A program made the position numbers and the translations under genes. DNA of 64,000 nt from Moniliella sp. 'wahieum' (taxonomy: Eukaryota > Basidiomycota > Moniliellomycetes > Moniliellales > Moniliellaceae), in the NCBI GenBank assembly GCA_003971905.1, contig RSEE01000067.1:248001-312000 (forward strand). Direction: 5' to 3'. Each line of letters starts with the position of its first letter. Position 1 is the stretch's first letter. A model generated the notes under the pieces. It was given only the letters and a program-made list of their open reading frames with translations, did no database searches and was not told the DNA's origin. Of this stretch, positions 22,136 to 34,159 are shown piece after piece.

Positions 22136-23804
22136 GTGGCCGGTGGAGGCCACATTCGGTTCTAGCGAAAAGGTAGGAACGGAGAAATGATCAATCATCG
22201 ATCATCGAATCAACGTTCAACTGAACACCTACACGTTTACCCCCCCGCAATCAACTAATCAACAATCATTAAATCGACGTTGACCTCAACCACGGTTTTG
22301 CCGCTGCAGCAAAACGCCATCGAAACAGGAACCTGCGCTTATTAGCGCCAATGGCTTAGCACTTCTCCCCGCCCCATCGCTTTCTCCTGTGCCGGTTGCC
22401 GATATTGGCTGCTTGCCTTGAGATATCGAGAAGCCTTATTAGCGCCAAGTGACTGAACTCTTCTCCCTCTCTGCACCCGTTCTCACCAGGCGCGCGGTAC
22501 TCCGTTGGGTGTTATTGGGTTCTTGGGCTAATTCTTTTTTCCTTCCCCGCATTGCATCACTCAATACTCAACAAGACTTCCGGCGAGAGGATGGGTGCGA
22601 ACATCAACATGGCAATACAGTCAGCCCGACCCTGGGGGACTCTGGGGGGATATACGGAATCAGCTACAGAGATAGCAGCCTTTTGAGGCAAAAGGCGAAA
22701 AGACCAAACGCGAGAACCACGAATCTTCAAACACGTCTGTAGGGAAGGAGACAGGAGGCAGAGAAGCGAGATGGAACAGGCAGGAGGTTCACATTCAATA
22801 GCGTAAAGGGGGGTCCTGTCCTACCCAACTATTGAAGCGAGCACTACTGATCTCATTAAAGGGGTTTCCGTAACGCATGTGAATGGGAGCCCCAACAGCA
22901 CTACAAGTCAGCCACTACTCTCTCACAGTGGATACCTTCAGTTGCCTGGTAACGCCGGTAACCATCTCGGAGAACGACACATTTTCAATCGCGCCTTTTT
23001 CTTGGACAGGGGCTATATCGTTTTACATGATGTTTTGGTATAATGGCAGCTGACAGAAAAGGACGAATGGGGGTTCTCGCAGAGCAGTGGAGCTAGTCAA
23101 GCTAGTCAATGGGTCATACATCTCATCTCCATCATGCATCATCGATGCATCATCCCGATTAAATTTGCCGAAGAGAGGCACTTTCGAAGATGAACTTCAT
23201 CGAAGCTTCATCATTCTGATAAAGCCTTCGCGGACCGTGCATCACTTGCATCATGCATCACGACTAGGTACTAGCACTAGCTTTGCATCTCGCTGCTTTC
23301 CATCGCTGACCGGGGCGGGGGCGTCCGGCACACGAGGGCGCACCTGAGCGCCTGAGCGCCTGAGCGCCTGAGCACACTTGCTCAGACTTGCCCCTCAGGA
23401 AAAAATCTTTGACACCTCGGAACCTAATCGATAATTCTTTTATTTTAATCACATCAGAGGAGATACGCGGGTTGCAAGCGAGCCACACTGCACTAGCCCA
23501 GTGTGCCACAATCGCTATCTGTGCCGCGGGTACTATTTGGCCGTTTACTGCGCCCCCGGGCTGGGGTGCAGCTGGCGAGGTAAGCGCCGGTACGCGCCAA
23601 TACAGGCACAGTGGCGCCTATCGCTTTGGCTTTGGGGTATGTTGCGCCGCGAAGGCTTCTGATTAATAACTGGTTGGGTAAGACAGACGGATTGATTGAT
23701 TGCCCTGACACGCACGAGGCCCTGGAGGACAAAATGTGATCTATCAATATCAATGTCGTGGAGATCTAAGTCTCTAAGAGCGCTGTATGAGCGCGGCTGG
23801 GCTC

Positions 23805-23846
23805 GATGATGCATGATACATGATGCATGATGCATGATGCATGATG
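23805..23846. repeat. Heptanucleotide array with palindromic core (GATGCAT)n
   Basis: Five near-perfect GATGCAT units (one reads GATACAT). The ATGCAT core is self-complementary, so each strand carries the same word and the array can form cruciforms. Confidence 0.9.
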
Positions 23847-24403
23847 GACGAGATCAGTGCTGCTCATCGAATCGACTCATCGCTCAGGCTGAGCGTGAAT
23901 ATCGGTCCTCAATATTCAATCTCCTCAGTAGAAACATCCATGAATCTCCCTGACGCACGCATCGTGCCATCATGGATCCATTGTCCAGCATTATCGATTA
24001 ATCGATTACGATTATCCCCGCCGGCTAGCTGCCCGGCTGTCAAAGGATTAAGGATGGCCGGAAAAGAGACTCCGTGTAGATTGCGGATGCGCGAGACACA
24101 GTCCAACAGCGGCGGCAGACCTACTGCCTTTGTCACACAGTGTCAGGTACACGAGTGTGGCGAACACCACTATCGTGGCTGCCAACGAGACTCCAGCCCC
24201 TAGCACAGGTAAGGCCACGCCTTCAGGAACATGCATCCTATCTTTTCAGGCATCAGGCCTTCGGTCGCGTCTGCCCGATAATCGATAATCCTTCAAAACA
24301 GCTCGCCTAAGCTTTGGGCAACCGCTTTGCATCTCTCCCTTCCCCTCTCTCCCTCGTCCTCCTCTCCGTTCCATCGTCTCTGGTACGCCCAACCACCACC
24401 GCG

Positions 24404-26035
24404 ATGGCAACAATGGAACACGACAGCAAGTCCATTGCGTCTGCCTCATCCAAGCAGGCCGATGCTGGCTATGCTCCACCAGAGACTTCGTTCAAGCCAA
24501 TTGTCGAAGTCAACGACCTAGCCAATGCTGATGTCGACACAATGGCACGTGTCTGGACACGGAGAGATTGGACGCTACGCCACGAGGAGTGCAAGAAGGT
24601 GCTTCGCAAGATCGACTGGTACCTTCTGCCCATGATGTGTACTGTGTACTGCCTCACCTTTGTGGACAAGACCACCATCAATTACGCCCATCTGTTGGGC
24701 TTCCAGAACACGCTTCACTTCGACTCTTCCCAATACTCGTGGCTGGGCAGCACATTTTACCTCGCCTATTTGGCCGCGCTTCCTGTGCACTCGATCATCT
24801 TCCACAAAGTTCAGCTGGGCCGCTACCTTGCAGTATGCGTCTTCTTTTGGGGCGTCACCCTGACGCTCCATGCCGCTGCTTTCAACTGGGCTGGCCTCAT
24901 GGTATGCCGTGTCTTTCTTGGCATCTTTGAGTCCGCCATCACACCCGGGTTTATCCTCATAACTGGGCGCTTCTGGAGTGCAGACCAAATCAACACCCGT
25001 ACCGCTCTGTGGTTCTCCTTTGTACGTGCCTTCCTTTCCACCATGCCTGACCCTTGCATGCATTGGACCCAATACTTACCCTGCAAGCATCGTCACTACT
25101 TTTCAGAACGGTTGGGCTCAAATCCTGGGTGGACTCATCTCCTATGGTCTGCAGCGGCAGCACAATACCGCCATCCCCCGCTGGCGAGAAATGTTTATCA
25201 TTCTTGGACTGGTCACTACCCTCTTCTCGGTTATCACTCTCATTTTTATGCCGTCCGAGCCGGGCAAGCTAATGGTGCTTACCGAGCGGGAAAAGTTGAT
25301 TGCCGTTGACATGGTCGCCAAAAATAAGACGGGCATTGTGTCACACAAGTTTGAGTGGTACCAAGTGCGGGAGGCGCTGATTGACCCACGTGTCTGGACC
25401 TTGTTCCTTTGCATCATCTGCATGGACGTGGCCAATGGCGCACTTACCAACTTTGGAACAACAGTCATCTCCTCCCTTGGCTTTGATGCCGAACAGACAT
25501 CTCTCTTGGGTCTAGCCCAGGGGGGTCCGAAGTGGTTGCATGTCTCTCATCGTCCTTGGCGCTCTCTACGTGCCCACGTCCGCCATGGGATCCTTCACGC
25601 TGCTCATCTCAATTATCGGATCGGGCGTACTGGCATCGCACGCTAAACGTGGCCAAGGTGACACTGTACATGTTTGTCCCTTGGTTTGCACCTGCCTCCA
25701 TGGTACTGTACGGAACCTTGGCCCGTAGCTTCTCGGGCGAGACCAAGCGGATCGTGGCCAACGCTATCTTCCAAGTCGGTTACTCGACAGGTAACATTAT
25801 TGGTGCCCAAATCTACCGTGCTAAGGATGCTCCCGAATACACTCCTGCCAAAGTCGCCATGGTCTCCCTCTTGGCCATCAGCTGGGTCATGTACGGCATC
25901 TTTTTCCTCACTCACGTCTACCTCAATCGCCAACGTGACCGTGAATTTGGTGACCAGCCCGAACACCACTTCGTTGACGATCTTAGCAACCAAACCGACT
26001 GGGAAAAGCGGCGCTTCTTCCGTTACCCACTTTAG
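24404..26035 (+). CDS. MFS anion:cation symporter, Dal5/allantoate permease type
   Basis: A plasma-membrane transporter of the Dal5-like ACS family; substrates in this family are organic anions such as allantoate, vitamins or dipeptides. Features: WYLLPMMCTVYCLTFVDKTTINYA (TM1), LGSTFYLAYLAALPVHSIIFHKVQLGRYL (TM2 and the MFS loop), FLGIFESAITPGFILITGRFW, an intron 25022-25106 (GTACGT...TTTCAG), then NGWAQILGGLISYGL, WREMFIILGLVTTLFSVITLIFMP, CIICMDVANGALTNFGTTVI and KRIVANAIFQVGYSTGNIIGAQIY. Near 25528 and 25635 the frame changes in LLGLAQGG...EVVACL and GVLAS...NVAKVTLY; one or two missing bases restore the family sequence. It ends RRFFRYPL at a TAG (26033-26035), about 500 residues. The exact substrate is not inferable. 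Confidence 0.88.
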
Positions 26036-26580
26036 TCGGGTAGAAGCAATTCTGGGTTCCTTCCCCCCTACCTGTCCCCCTTTCCTTGTGTATCATACCC
26101 CTCAAGCCCCACGAATGATTTTGTACCCCCCCCCTCGGCTCGCTGTTTGTATTACGCGTTACGTCAAATCCAAACTGCAAAGTGTATTTACGTCAAATCC
26201 AAACTGCAAGGACAGGCAGGATTGTGGTTAACTGAGGTAGAAGTATATGGATCGCCGCCGCCTTCAAGCACTTTCAACCGAGGTGGGACACCCTGCGCCC
26301 ACATGTTGGCTGGACAATGTGACCGATTGTACCTGTGGACGCAGAAGGGACCTCTTGCAGGTGCGGGCGTCAACAAGATAAGCGGAAAGACAGACGTGAA
26401 GATCTACTGGCTGTACTCGTCGTCACGCTGTATATGAGAGTCCCAGGGCGTTTCTTGAACATGGCTTTGATGCGGTGGGAGAGCCGGGCGGGTCCTGTTC
26501 GTAAATGGCATCTACCACTGGCCTATCCAAATCCTACACATCCGGAATCTACTTGGGCAGTAGGTAAATTGGGTGCTTGA
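26036..26580. other. Intergenic region between convergent permease and SSF1 genes
   Basis: No gene is supported. It includes a 21-base direct repeat beginning TACGTCAAATCC at about 26160 and 26189, an exact tandem duplication with a 29-base period, and a C tract near 26127. Confidence 0.6.
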
Positions 26581-28143
26581 TCATTCCAAGCTTACTAGCG
26601 CCGCCCTCCGCGCTTGCGTTTTGCGCCTTGCTCCCACCTCCGGCTCACTCTCTTCGTCCGACTCGCTTTCTCCTGCGCCGACCTCAATAGGGCTGAGGTC
26701 CGACTCGGAGTCCTCCTCATCGTCGTCCTCCGAGTCAACATCCGACCCTTCCTCCTCCCGGTCCGAGAGCTGGAAGAGCTCCTCCTCTTCCTTATTAGCC
26801 TGGGCGCCAAAGGCATCTTCATAGGCAAACTCGTCGTCCTCCTCCCCCTCTTCTTCGTCTTCCTCATCGGAAAGGGGCACCTTCTGATCTTCGGGTAGGG
26901 AATGGCTTCAAGCCCCTGCCGTACGCGGGCTTCGTTTTTGGCATCCCACTGCGCACGCCGCTTCCGCCTGACATTCTCCTCTTGTTCCTCGCGCCGTTGT
27001 GCCCGTGCCGCCTGGCCCTCGGCACGCAGTTGCTTTTGCTTGGCCTGCTCTTGCGGGCTGAGGCGGATACGGTCATGCCACAGCCCTGGCCCCCATTCAA
27101 GCCTTCTTCCACCTTGATCAACCTCAGTTCCAAGCGCGGCCCCACCTCGGTGAGACGAAGCACGCGTGTGTGCGCCCTTGGCCTTGTGCGCACGCCGGTT
27201 CCCCCGCCCAGCGTACGAGTCAAACAATTCAACCGTCTTGCCCCCTTCCACATCCGACTCCCCATCCGTATCCGTCTCGTAGGAACTCTCATTGTCCGCC
27301 TTGCCCAGCACGTAGTCTGCCAAATCGTGCACTTGGCCCAGATCGGGCAGAGCGCTGATCCCTTTCTTTTGACCTTCCACCACCTTGCGCAGACGCTTGC
27401 TCACTCCCGTGGGACGAACGGTAATGACAAAGTGCCGCCAGTCAAGCGTGCGCGTGGTCGGGTTAAAGTGCACCAGCACCACACGCCGAGCTGCACCGAG
27501 CCGCATCTGCGCCGGATTGACCGCCGGGAAGAGACGTTGGAGCGTAGTCGCAATCAGACTCAACGCGCGCAAATCGTCACGCGCCTTGGTGTCGCCAGGA
27601 GCAGGCGCAGGCTGCTTGAACCCGCTGAGAACGAGCAGCGGGGGGGTCATGTACTCTGGTGCGGTAGGGTGAGAAGAATGTTTGGTGCGCGCGCCACGTC
27701 GCGCCGAAGCGCGTACTTGTTGATTCGGAACGTGAGCGTCGGGCCACGCGGGAGAGCACCAATGCGCAGGTTGAGACGCGCCATGTCCGTCATGCCGCCG
27801 ACGGCGGTGGTGCGGCGTTGGCGTCCCTTGGCCGGCTGGGCCAACATGAGCAGATGCGTCACGCCGAAAATCGACGCGGCCGACACAAAGTCCTTGAGCG
27901 TGTTGCCCCGGTTTTGCCGCAACTTCTCGGCCGTGTAGGGCGCCAGCACGCCACGGAGATCCAACAGCAGTTGCCGGCCAGCCGGCGTGAGCGCACCCGA
28001 GTGCAGCACAAAGCTCCGCGGCACCCCGTCCTTGGGGCCTAGGTTGCCCTCCTCCGGACGGGGAGCTGCACTTTCCTCGTGCGGCGCGGCTGGGACGGGT
28101 CGGAGTTGCTGGTCTTGCTCCGCTTGGCTTGGGGCTTGGCCAT
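26581..28143 (-). CDS. SSF1: Ribosome biogenesis Brix-domain protein SSF1/PPAN
   Basis: A nucleolar assembly factor for the 60S subunit (27S pre-rRNA processing). The basic N terminus MAKPQAKRSKTSN is followed by PRSFVLHSG, LLLDLRGVLAPYTAEKLRQN, LKDFVSAASIFGVTHLLML, LRIGALPRGPTLTFRINKY and TPPLLVLSGFKQP, the first Brix half. The second is TTLQRLFPAVNPAQMRL, RRVVLVHFNPTTRTLDWRHF and ITVRPTGVSKRLRKV, closely matching Peter Pan/Ssf1. The linker and C terminus are charged: RREEQEENVRRKRRAQWDAK, then a long Glu/Asp-rich tail. Frame changes near 28030, 27650 and 26895 each fit one missing base. The tail ends either at 26581 (acidic frame, which I prefer) or at 26595 (KRKRGGRR). It is divergent from POM33 with 383 bases between starts. 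Confidence 0.9.
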
Positions 28144-28526
28144 CGTGCCAGACGCGACGGGGAGGAAGGAGATGGTGGTGGGCACGGGGCGGGCTTGCCT
28201 AATTTTTTTCGCCGGGGGCCCAGCGGCGGATGGGATAAATTGCCAGTCGGTGCAAACACGTGCGATCGGTGCAAAGCCGCTGCCTTCTATCAAATCACCG
28301 CTCGCTGTGGTCTGGCTGATGACGTGGCGGCGAGGGCAGTATGACGTAGGCGCCCGTTCCAGCGGACGCCCCGCCAGCGGCTGACATAAGCGGACACTGC
28401 CGCTGCGCTGCCGCGGCTGAGCCTCGCCCGGCCCCCGCCCTTCCGGCCCGTCTGCTCCTGATCGCACGGCCGCCGAGCCACCACCCCCCCCCCCCACCAC
28501 CACCGCCGCTGATTCTTCTGCCCGCC
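28144..28526. promoter_or_regulatory. Shared divergent promoter of SSF1 and POM33
   Basis: 383 bases between two divergent starts. No TATA box is evident. A C tract occurs near 28485-28497, just before the POM33 ATG. Confidence 0.55.
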
Positions 28527-29450
28527 ATGGTTCGTACACGCTCCCCGCCCCCTCCTGCCCCGCCGCGTGCGCGCTGACGCCTCTGCCCCAGCCGCGCCCC
28601 GCTGCAACCACTCCGCACATGATCTGGGCCGGCGGCCACGTGGTGACGCTTCTGTCCGGCCTGTGGGCGCTCAAGTCGCTCCTCCTCATCTGGAAGTGGC
28701 AGACCCCGACCACGTCCTACTCCCTCGCCTACATCGGTGCCCTGGTGAGCTATGCGATTGTCGTGTACAAGTCCACGGGCACCCCTCGCTCTCCAAGTCG
28801 TACCTCCAACGCGTCGCGATGGATGAGAATGTCCAGTACATGCTCTTGTCGCTCTACTGGCTCTGCACTGCCCCGATCACGTTGACCCTGCTGCCCTATG
28901 TTGTCTTTTCGCTCTTCCATGTGCTCACCTTTATTCGCACTACCCTCATCCCGCTCGCCTTCCCCGCCCCCGCGGGGACGACGACGCTGCCCAAGCAGCT
29001 CGGCACCAAAATCCAAACCTGGGTCAAGACGAATTACGACCCTGCGATGCGCCTGGTAGCCTATGCCGAACTCGTGATTGCTCTGCGTGTCTTGCTCGGC
29101 GCGATTACCCTGCGCAACTCGATCGCGACCCCGATTCTCTACATCCACTTCCTCCGCTTGCGCTTCTACCTCTCCTCCTTCTCCCGCTTCGCCATCCTCC
29201 CGTCTCGGACGAACTCGACAAGGCTACCGCCGACCCACGTTGCCCGCCCGTCGTGCGCAAGACCTTCGTCTCGGCACGCCAGCTCGTCGCACGCTACGCG
29301 TCCAGCGTCGGTCCTGGCCCTACTCAGGGTCCCGCCGCACCTGCCACCCCGGCTCCGCCGCTACTGCTACCCCTGCCACCCCGCCGGCCCACGGCCAACG
29401 CCACCGCTACTGCCACCGCCCCTACCCCCCTCTACCTCTTAGTTTGTTGA
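28527..29450 (+). CDS. POM33/TMEM33-family nuclear-pore/ER membrane protein
   Basis: TMEM33/Pom33 proteins are multi-spanning membrane proteins that support nuclear pore distribution and ER tubule shape. Matching segments: WAGGHVVTLLSGLWALKSLL (TM1), SYSLAYIGALVSYAIVVYKS (TM2), then SLSKSYLQRVAMDENVQYML (the conserved LDEN-type loop), LYWLCTAPITLTLLPYVVFSLFHVLTFIRTTLIP (TM3-4), AYAELVIALRVLLGAITLRN, ATPILYIHFLRLRFYLSSFSR, and VRKTFVSARQLVARYAS near the end. Single missing bases are likely near 28562, 28775 and 29200. The Pro/Ala/Thr-rich C terminus ends at a TGA (29448-29450), though the last 40 residues depend on frame. About 305 residues, slightly longer than the family mean. Confidence 0.85.
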
Positions 29451-31504
29451 CCCTTCATGTTCGCATGGCATTGCATCCTGTCCACCCGTATGCATTTTTC
29501 TTCTTGGAGCGTGGGGTGTGGGATGAATCATGCATGGAACATGGACCATGTGCCATGTGCCATGGAACCGGTCCCCCTGCATAGCTGCTACTGGGAGGCG
29601 CTCCGGCAGCCTTGGCTTGAGCCGGGTTCGCATTCATGTAGTACGTATCTGATGCAGAGAGACAGATGCCATGGTAGGCGTCACATATAGGCCGTTCCAA
29701 AATGTAGAGGAACCATTAAACCATTACTTAGGCCGTGTGTTTTAGACGATGAAGCTTGGGTTTGAAGGTTCTTGGATGAAGCTTGAAGCTGTGGGGTGAA
29801 TCCGGTGAACGTGCTGAGTGTGTGGTATATAGTAGTAAACGGCACTTGTACGGCCGAAGGGAGGAGATCGTCGGTCGGGGCGTAGGCACGCGTGGTCAGG
29901 CCGCTTACTATATACCCATTGGAGTTGGACATTCAGTTGAACGTTGAACAATGTTGCCTGTTCCCTCTGGAGCTAATACTAGGGGTTCGACATGTTGACA
30001 GAAGAAGGACGATGCAGCTAACGGGAGCTACCTACGGGGGGGAGGGCACTCTCGAACGCTCCCTGTGACTGGGGACACTACTCTTGGCGAGAATCTCGCA
30101 GATCATATCGACCCACTCGCTGTACTTGCTGAAGCACGCACACAAAAGCACTCAGGGACACAACCACGTTGTTTGATGTGCCATTTCTGCAAACAACGTG
30201 AGTAGTGAACTGTTAAGTATTGAGGCCTTGAGGTTAACAGGGACGTAAGGGCTCCGCAGAAGAGATTGCTCTGTTAAGAGTTCGTCTTGCCCTCGACCAA
30301 AGCAATTGCATAGTACTCTCCCAACAAACCAAAGTCGGTAGATTAACCGTGCTTACCCTGTGTCCGATTGTGCACCCCCGTCGTCGAGCGACCCACCAGC
30401 ACAAGGCGCTAATAAAGAAAATCCCTTGGTTGGTCTTGACGCGAGGTTACGTTCGCCACTGACGGAATACAGATACCACACGTTGAATTGAGCCCTGTGT
30501 ATCGCGGAGGGGGTTAGTATATTACCGGGTATATCCAGTACCCGCGGTATTCGGGAACCAGAGTCACAGGTGAGGCTTCCATCTTCTCTCTCACATGGGC
30601 TCAATATAGTAACTACCGTTACTACTGATAGTTTCCTGTTCCAATGCCATGCACCGATCCCCATGCGGATCTTATGCTCGACTGCGGGGGCTCTCGCAAA
30701 AGGAGACACAAGTTCAGATTGACGGATATTCGATGATTTCGCTCATCTTGATCGTTCCCCTACAACCTCTATTCTGCTCGCTTTGTGAAGCTTGAAGCTT
30801 TTTGAATCTGGACTATATCGGTACTACTTTTTACCCAACAAACGCACGTCGTTGATGTACATGTGACCATTATATCATTGGCCAGCCTGACTAGGCCGGA
30901 AGCTCTGATCCTGACCGGTCACCGGGCATGCTCAGGCTCAGCCTTCCATCTGAGCCCTCCGCCTGAGCGCTCATTATGAGCTCATTACCCAGCAAGCACA
31001 CAGAGTTGTGAGCACAGCTGAGTACGTGCTCTGACCTGCTCTGACTTTCACTCCCCCGTCACTTTCACGGTCCCACGGACCATCGTATATATCTTTCTAA
31101 ACCGGCAACCTCCCCATGCCTCAGGCTTCAGGCCTTCAATCTCAGGATCTCAGTTCTCAAAACGTTTTGAAGCTGTTGAGGCTTTGAAGCTTGAAGCTGA
31201 AGCTGCAGGTCCAATGTCCTTTTCAACTCTCAGATCTCAGATCCCAACCTCTCAACTCCTAACCTCAACTTGAACTCCGTTGCTGGGCCACGATCCACAT
31301 TTGCCACTGCAGCCTGCTTCGCGAATCGCTTTTCCAGTGGCACAGCCACGCTTCAAGCTTCCAGTTTCCACAACTTCCAGCTTCCAGCTTTAAGTTGCTG
31401 TTGCATTAGCGGTTCCGCGTTCCGCGTTACGTAGTACGTGGTACGTTATACCACACAGCGTCACCGACTTGTGCACATCTCAGAACTCAGAACCACCTAC
31501 TTGT

Positions 31505-31705
31505 ACTAGTGACTAGTGTCTATTGATTGGTGAGACAGTTACTAGTTACTGACTAGTGACCTAGTGACTAGTGACTAGTGATCCTAGTGACCAGCGAAGT
31601 AATAGTAACTAGTGGTTGATTAAGATTGGAGAGCGTGCTCGCTCTCTAGTCACTACGAAGTCACGAAGTCACCAGTGCTAGTCACTAGTCACACCTAGTT
31701 CCCTA
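31505..31705. repeat. Degenerate heptamer repeats with palindromic core (GACTAGT)n
   Basis: Clusters of ACTAGTG/CACTAGT words at 31505-31620 and, in mixed orientation, near 31670-31705. The ACTAGT core is self-complementary. Units are separated by point changes, suggesting an older array than those at 22.0 and 23.8 kb. Confidence 0.8.
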
Positions 31706-31815
31706 GTCACCTACTCACCGGCCTCAGGCTTTAGACTGAAATAAATGGGCACAGTTTCTTTAGTTCTGCCGTCTAAGTGAGCTCAACAAGCGCTCAACGC
31801 GCGTTTACCGCTGAG

Positions 31816-31848
31816 TTCAACGTTCAACGTTCAACGTTCAACGTTAAC
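31816..31848. repeat. Heptanucleotide array with palindromic core (CAACGTT)n
   Basis: Four units of TTCAACG in register, followed by GTTAAC words. The AACGTT core is self-complementary. Isolated AACGTTCAAC or GTTCAACTGAAC words recur at 6558, 20678, 22208, 29935, 38930 and 42590, mostly near gene ends. Confidence 0.85.
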
Positions 31849-32380
31849 TACGTTAACTCCTGACTAGACTGGACTGCGTGCACTTAGGTACTGAATCGCC
31901 GTGGCGTAACGGGGGAGAGGAAAGTGAGGAAATGGAATATAGCATGCAGCCGATGCCAGCGCAAGCATTACCAATCATGCCATGTGCCAGCTGACGCGCT
32001 GATGCAATAAGCCAATAAGCACAAGAAAAGAGCCCAGCTCAAGTACAACTTAACCAATCCATGAAACAAGCGAAACGTACGCAAAAAACAAAGTAAACAG
32101 TAACTCGAACGCAGCACAAGTGAGGAGATGGGGATAGGGATGGGGATGGGATAGAGGTGGAGGTGGAGGTAAAGATAGAGGTGGGAGTGGAAATGAAAGC
32201 AGAGATGGTGGGGAAGGTGAAGATGGAGGTGGAGGGGAAACGAGCAGGAAGATCATACAGAACAGGCCGGACGCACTTTAGAGTGCTCAGCCTGGCACAG
32301 CCTGGGGGGATAGGGGGAGGGGAAAACTGGACCGACCATTACGCGGATCAGGAATCAGGGTACTCAAACGATACATCAAG

Positions 32381-34118
32381 TTACAGCGGACGCCGGGTCC
32401 GACGTGCATGGGATTTACGTCGTTGTCCTGCGGTCGAAGGCGAAGATGAAGGCGAACCCGAGGCCGAGTACGTGTCGGCCAAAGTGCCACATGCGGGCGG
32501 GGGAAGGGTAGCCAGGTACGCGTCAACGGATTGGCCGGCTGGCTTGGCAGGCACCGCGCCGGCTTGGACTTGGTCCAGGAACGAGTAGAGCGTTTGAGAC
32601 GCGTTGGGCAAGGCAAGTACCGGCGTGGTAGCGTTCATCATTTTAAAGTTCCAAAAGAACGAGCCGGCACTAGCGCCATAGGCCGAAGCTTGCGTCGAAT
32701 AGTACTGCGCCGGCCAGCTGGGATCGGTCACACCCGAGATGAGCGACCATTCGGTCTTGGCCATCGGCACGGGGAAACCATCAAAGTCGGTCACTTTCTT
32801 GCACACTCGTCGGTTGATCGTCGTGCTGTTGTCTACCGAGGGGAACCAGCCAGGGTAGGGGTTGTCGTTGATCACCAACATCGACGCGTTCTTCCCCGTC
32901 GCAAAGGGCTTCCAGTACGACGCTGGGTCCGAGGCAAACCCGTGGTGGAAAAACATACTGTACCCGGCTTTTTGCAACGTCGCATACGACCGCTCGTAAA
33001 ATGCTTCGGTTACGTTGAGGTTGTTGCCCTGCTGGGCAAAGGCAGCACCATTGGGCTCGTTGACGGGCGAGATGGCGCTGACGACGGATTTGTACGGGTT
33101 GTACGACAGCCAGTCCACTACCGCTTGCACCGTCGCATCACATCGGTTTTGGTTCTCTGGGGTCCACCAAGCAGGCGTGGTGGTGTTGAGTCCGGTTGGA
33201 TTGATCGCCCGACTGGACAGAGGGAAAAGGGTCAGAATGTGGGGCGTTTGGAAAGACGCAGAAAGAAGGGAGTAGGGTGAGGGGATCGGACGTACCTGAG
33301 AGCCGGGCATGGCATGCAGATCCAGCATCGCGTACATCTGCCGCTTCCACAGCCACCGAGCAAACGGGTGAGGTGCTCAAGCTGGGTCGAGTTGACGTAC
33401 GGCTCGCCGTCGACGACGGGGATGAAGGACCAAAAGGGAATGGGCACACGAACATTGTTGATGCCATGCTGGTACAATGTCTCAATCTCCTCCTCCGAAA
33501 CCCACTGGTCGTAGCGCTCCGTCAACACCTCGCCCGCCTGCGCACCAACGGTCTGGGTAAAGTGCCATTCATCATAATCGTTGGGGGCGTACTTGGTAAA
33601 CCAGTCCTCGTCTATCCACCGTCGAGAACCAGCCAGCCACCTAGACTGACACCGAGGGCAGACTTGCTGCTGTCGGCCCAGTCCCAAAAGGGAAGAGGGG
33701 TGATGTTGCGCGGATCGTGCCGCTGCTGTCGAGCGGTGGGGAGCCCTTGTGGGACGGGGAGGGGGAGGGAGAGCATTGCTGGGGGTGGGACTTGTGGTGG
33801 GTGAGCCCGACGCCCAGCCCGACCGCGAGCGCCACAACAGCGGCGACGGCGATGGCGGCAGCGACAAGCGCCCACTGTTTCGGTGGGATGCGGCGGGGGT
33901 CTGGGTTTTTCGTGCGAGGCGGCAAGGGCGGCGGGGGAGGCATAGAGGCTGCTGCGGTCATGGTAGCCTGCTGCGTCGGGGACGAGCTGCTGCTGGCTGG
34001 AGGCGGGGAGGTAGACGGTGGAGTTGGAGGCGGTCCAGTCGTGGGACTCGGTGGGGTCGAGAGGGCCCCGCTTGGCGGCGGCTTTGGGGGGGGGTAGGAA
34101 GAATCGGCGGTGAAGGAG
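32381..34118 (-). CDS. Membrane-anchored exo-1,3-beta-glucanase, GH5 (ExgD-like)
   Basis: A cell-wall beta-1,3-glucan exo-hydrolase with type II topology. A Pro-rich cytosolic N terminus (TESHDWTASNSTVYLPASS) precedes a membrane anchor QWALVAAAIAVAAVVALAVG (about 33840), then LPFWDW and SLGGWLVLE, WIDEDWFTKYAPNDYDEWHF, INNVRVPIPFWSFIP and YAMLDLHAMPGSQ. Intron 33213-33295 (GTACGT...GTCCAG) precedes INPTGLNTTTPAWW. SAISPVNEPNGA holds the acid/base Glu and MAKTEWSL the nucleophile Glu. Then YGASAGSFFWNFK. The Ser/Thr tail ends at 32381. Frame changes near 33900, 33740, 33640 and 33330 fit missing bases. The true start is not visible: coding character continues to the poly-G tract at 34119, beyond which no in-frame ATG is evident; an internal ATG at about 33960 is an alternative. 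Confidence 0.85.
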
Positions 34119-34121
34119 CGT

Positions 34122-34157
<36 letters not shown>
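34119..34157. repeat. Long poly-G tract (poly-C on the coding strand of the glucanase gene)
   Basis: About 38 consecutive G next to the 5' end of the glucanase gene. On that gene's strand it could encode polyproline or lie in the leader. Its true length is likely misassembled, since such tracts are hard to sequence. G-runs of this size can form quadruplexes. Confidence 0.85.

Positions 34158-34159
<2 letters not shown>

Larger units (their letters stand above)
21696..24403. other. Gene-poor repeat-bearing region
   Basis: 2.7 kb without a supported gene. It holds a GATGAGT array (21983-22135), ATCATCG repeats (22190-22206), two copies of CTTATTAGCGCCAA about 98 bases apart (near 22337 and 22435), a GAGCGCCT array (23344-23372) and a GATGCAT array (23805-23846). 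The last 150 bases, pyrimidine-rich and ending ACCACCGCG before the ATG, are probably the leader of the permease gene. Confidence 0.6.
29451..32380. other. Gene-poor region rich in heptamer and palindromic microrepeats
   Basis: 2.9 kb with no supported gene. It holds GAAGCTT repeats (29750-29790, 30786-30801, 31170-31200), inverted forms near 31350-31395, degenerate ACTAGTG repeats (31505-31620 and 31670-31705) and a CAACGTT array (31816-31848). A purine-rich GGGGAT/GGAGGT stretch lies near 32130-32240. AT content is higher than in the flanking genes. Confidence 0.6.

Noticed and set aside
34119-34157. Poly-G tract as a chromosome end or assembly gap
   Set aside because: Unique sequence and genes continue on both sides; it is a homopolymer of uncertain length.
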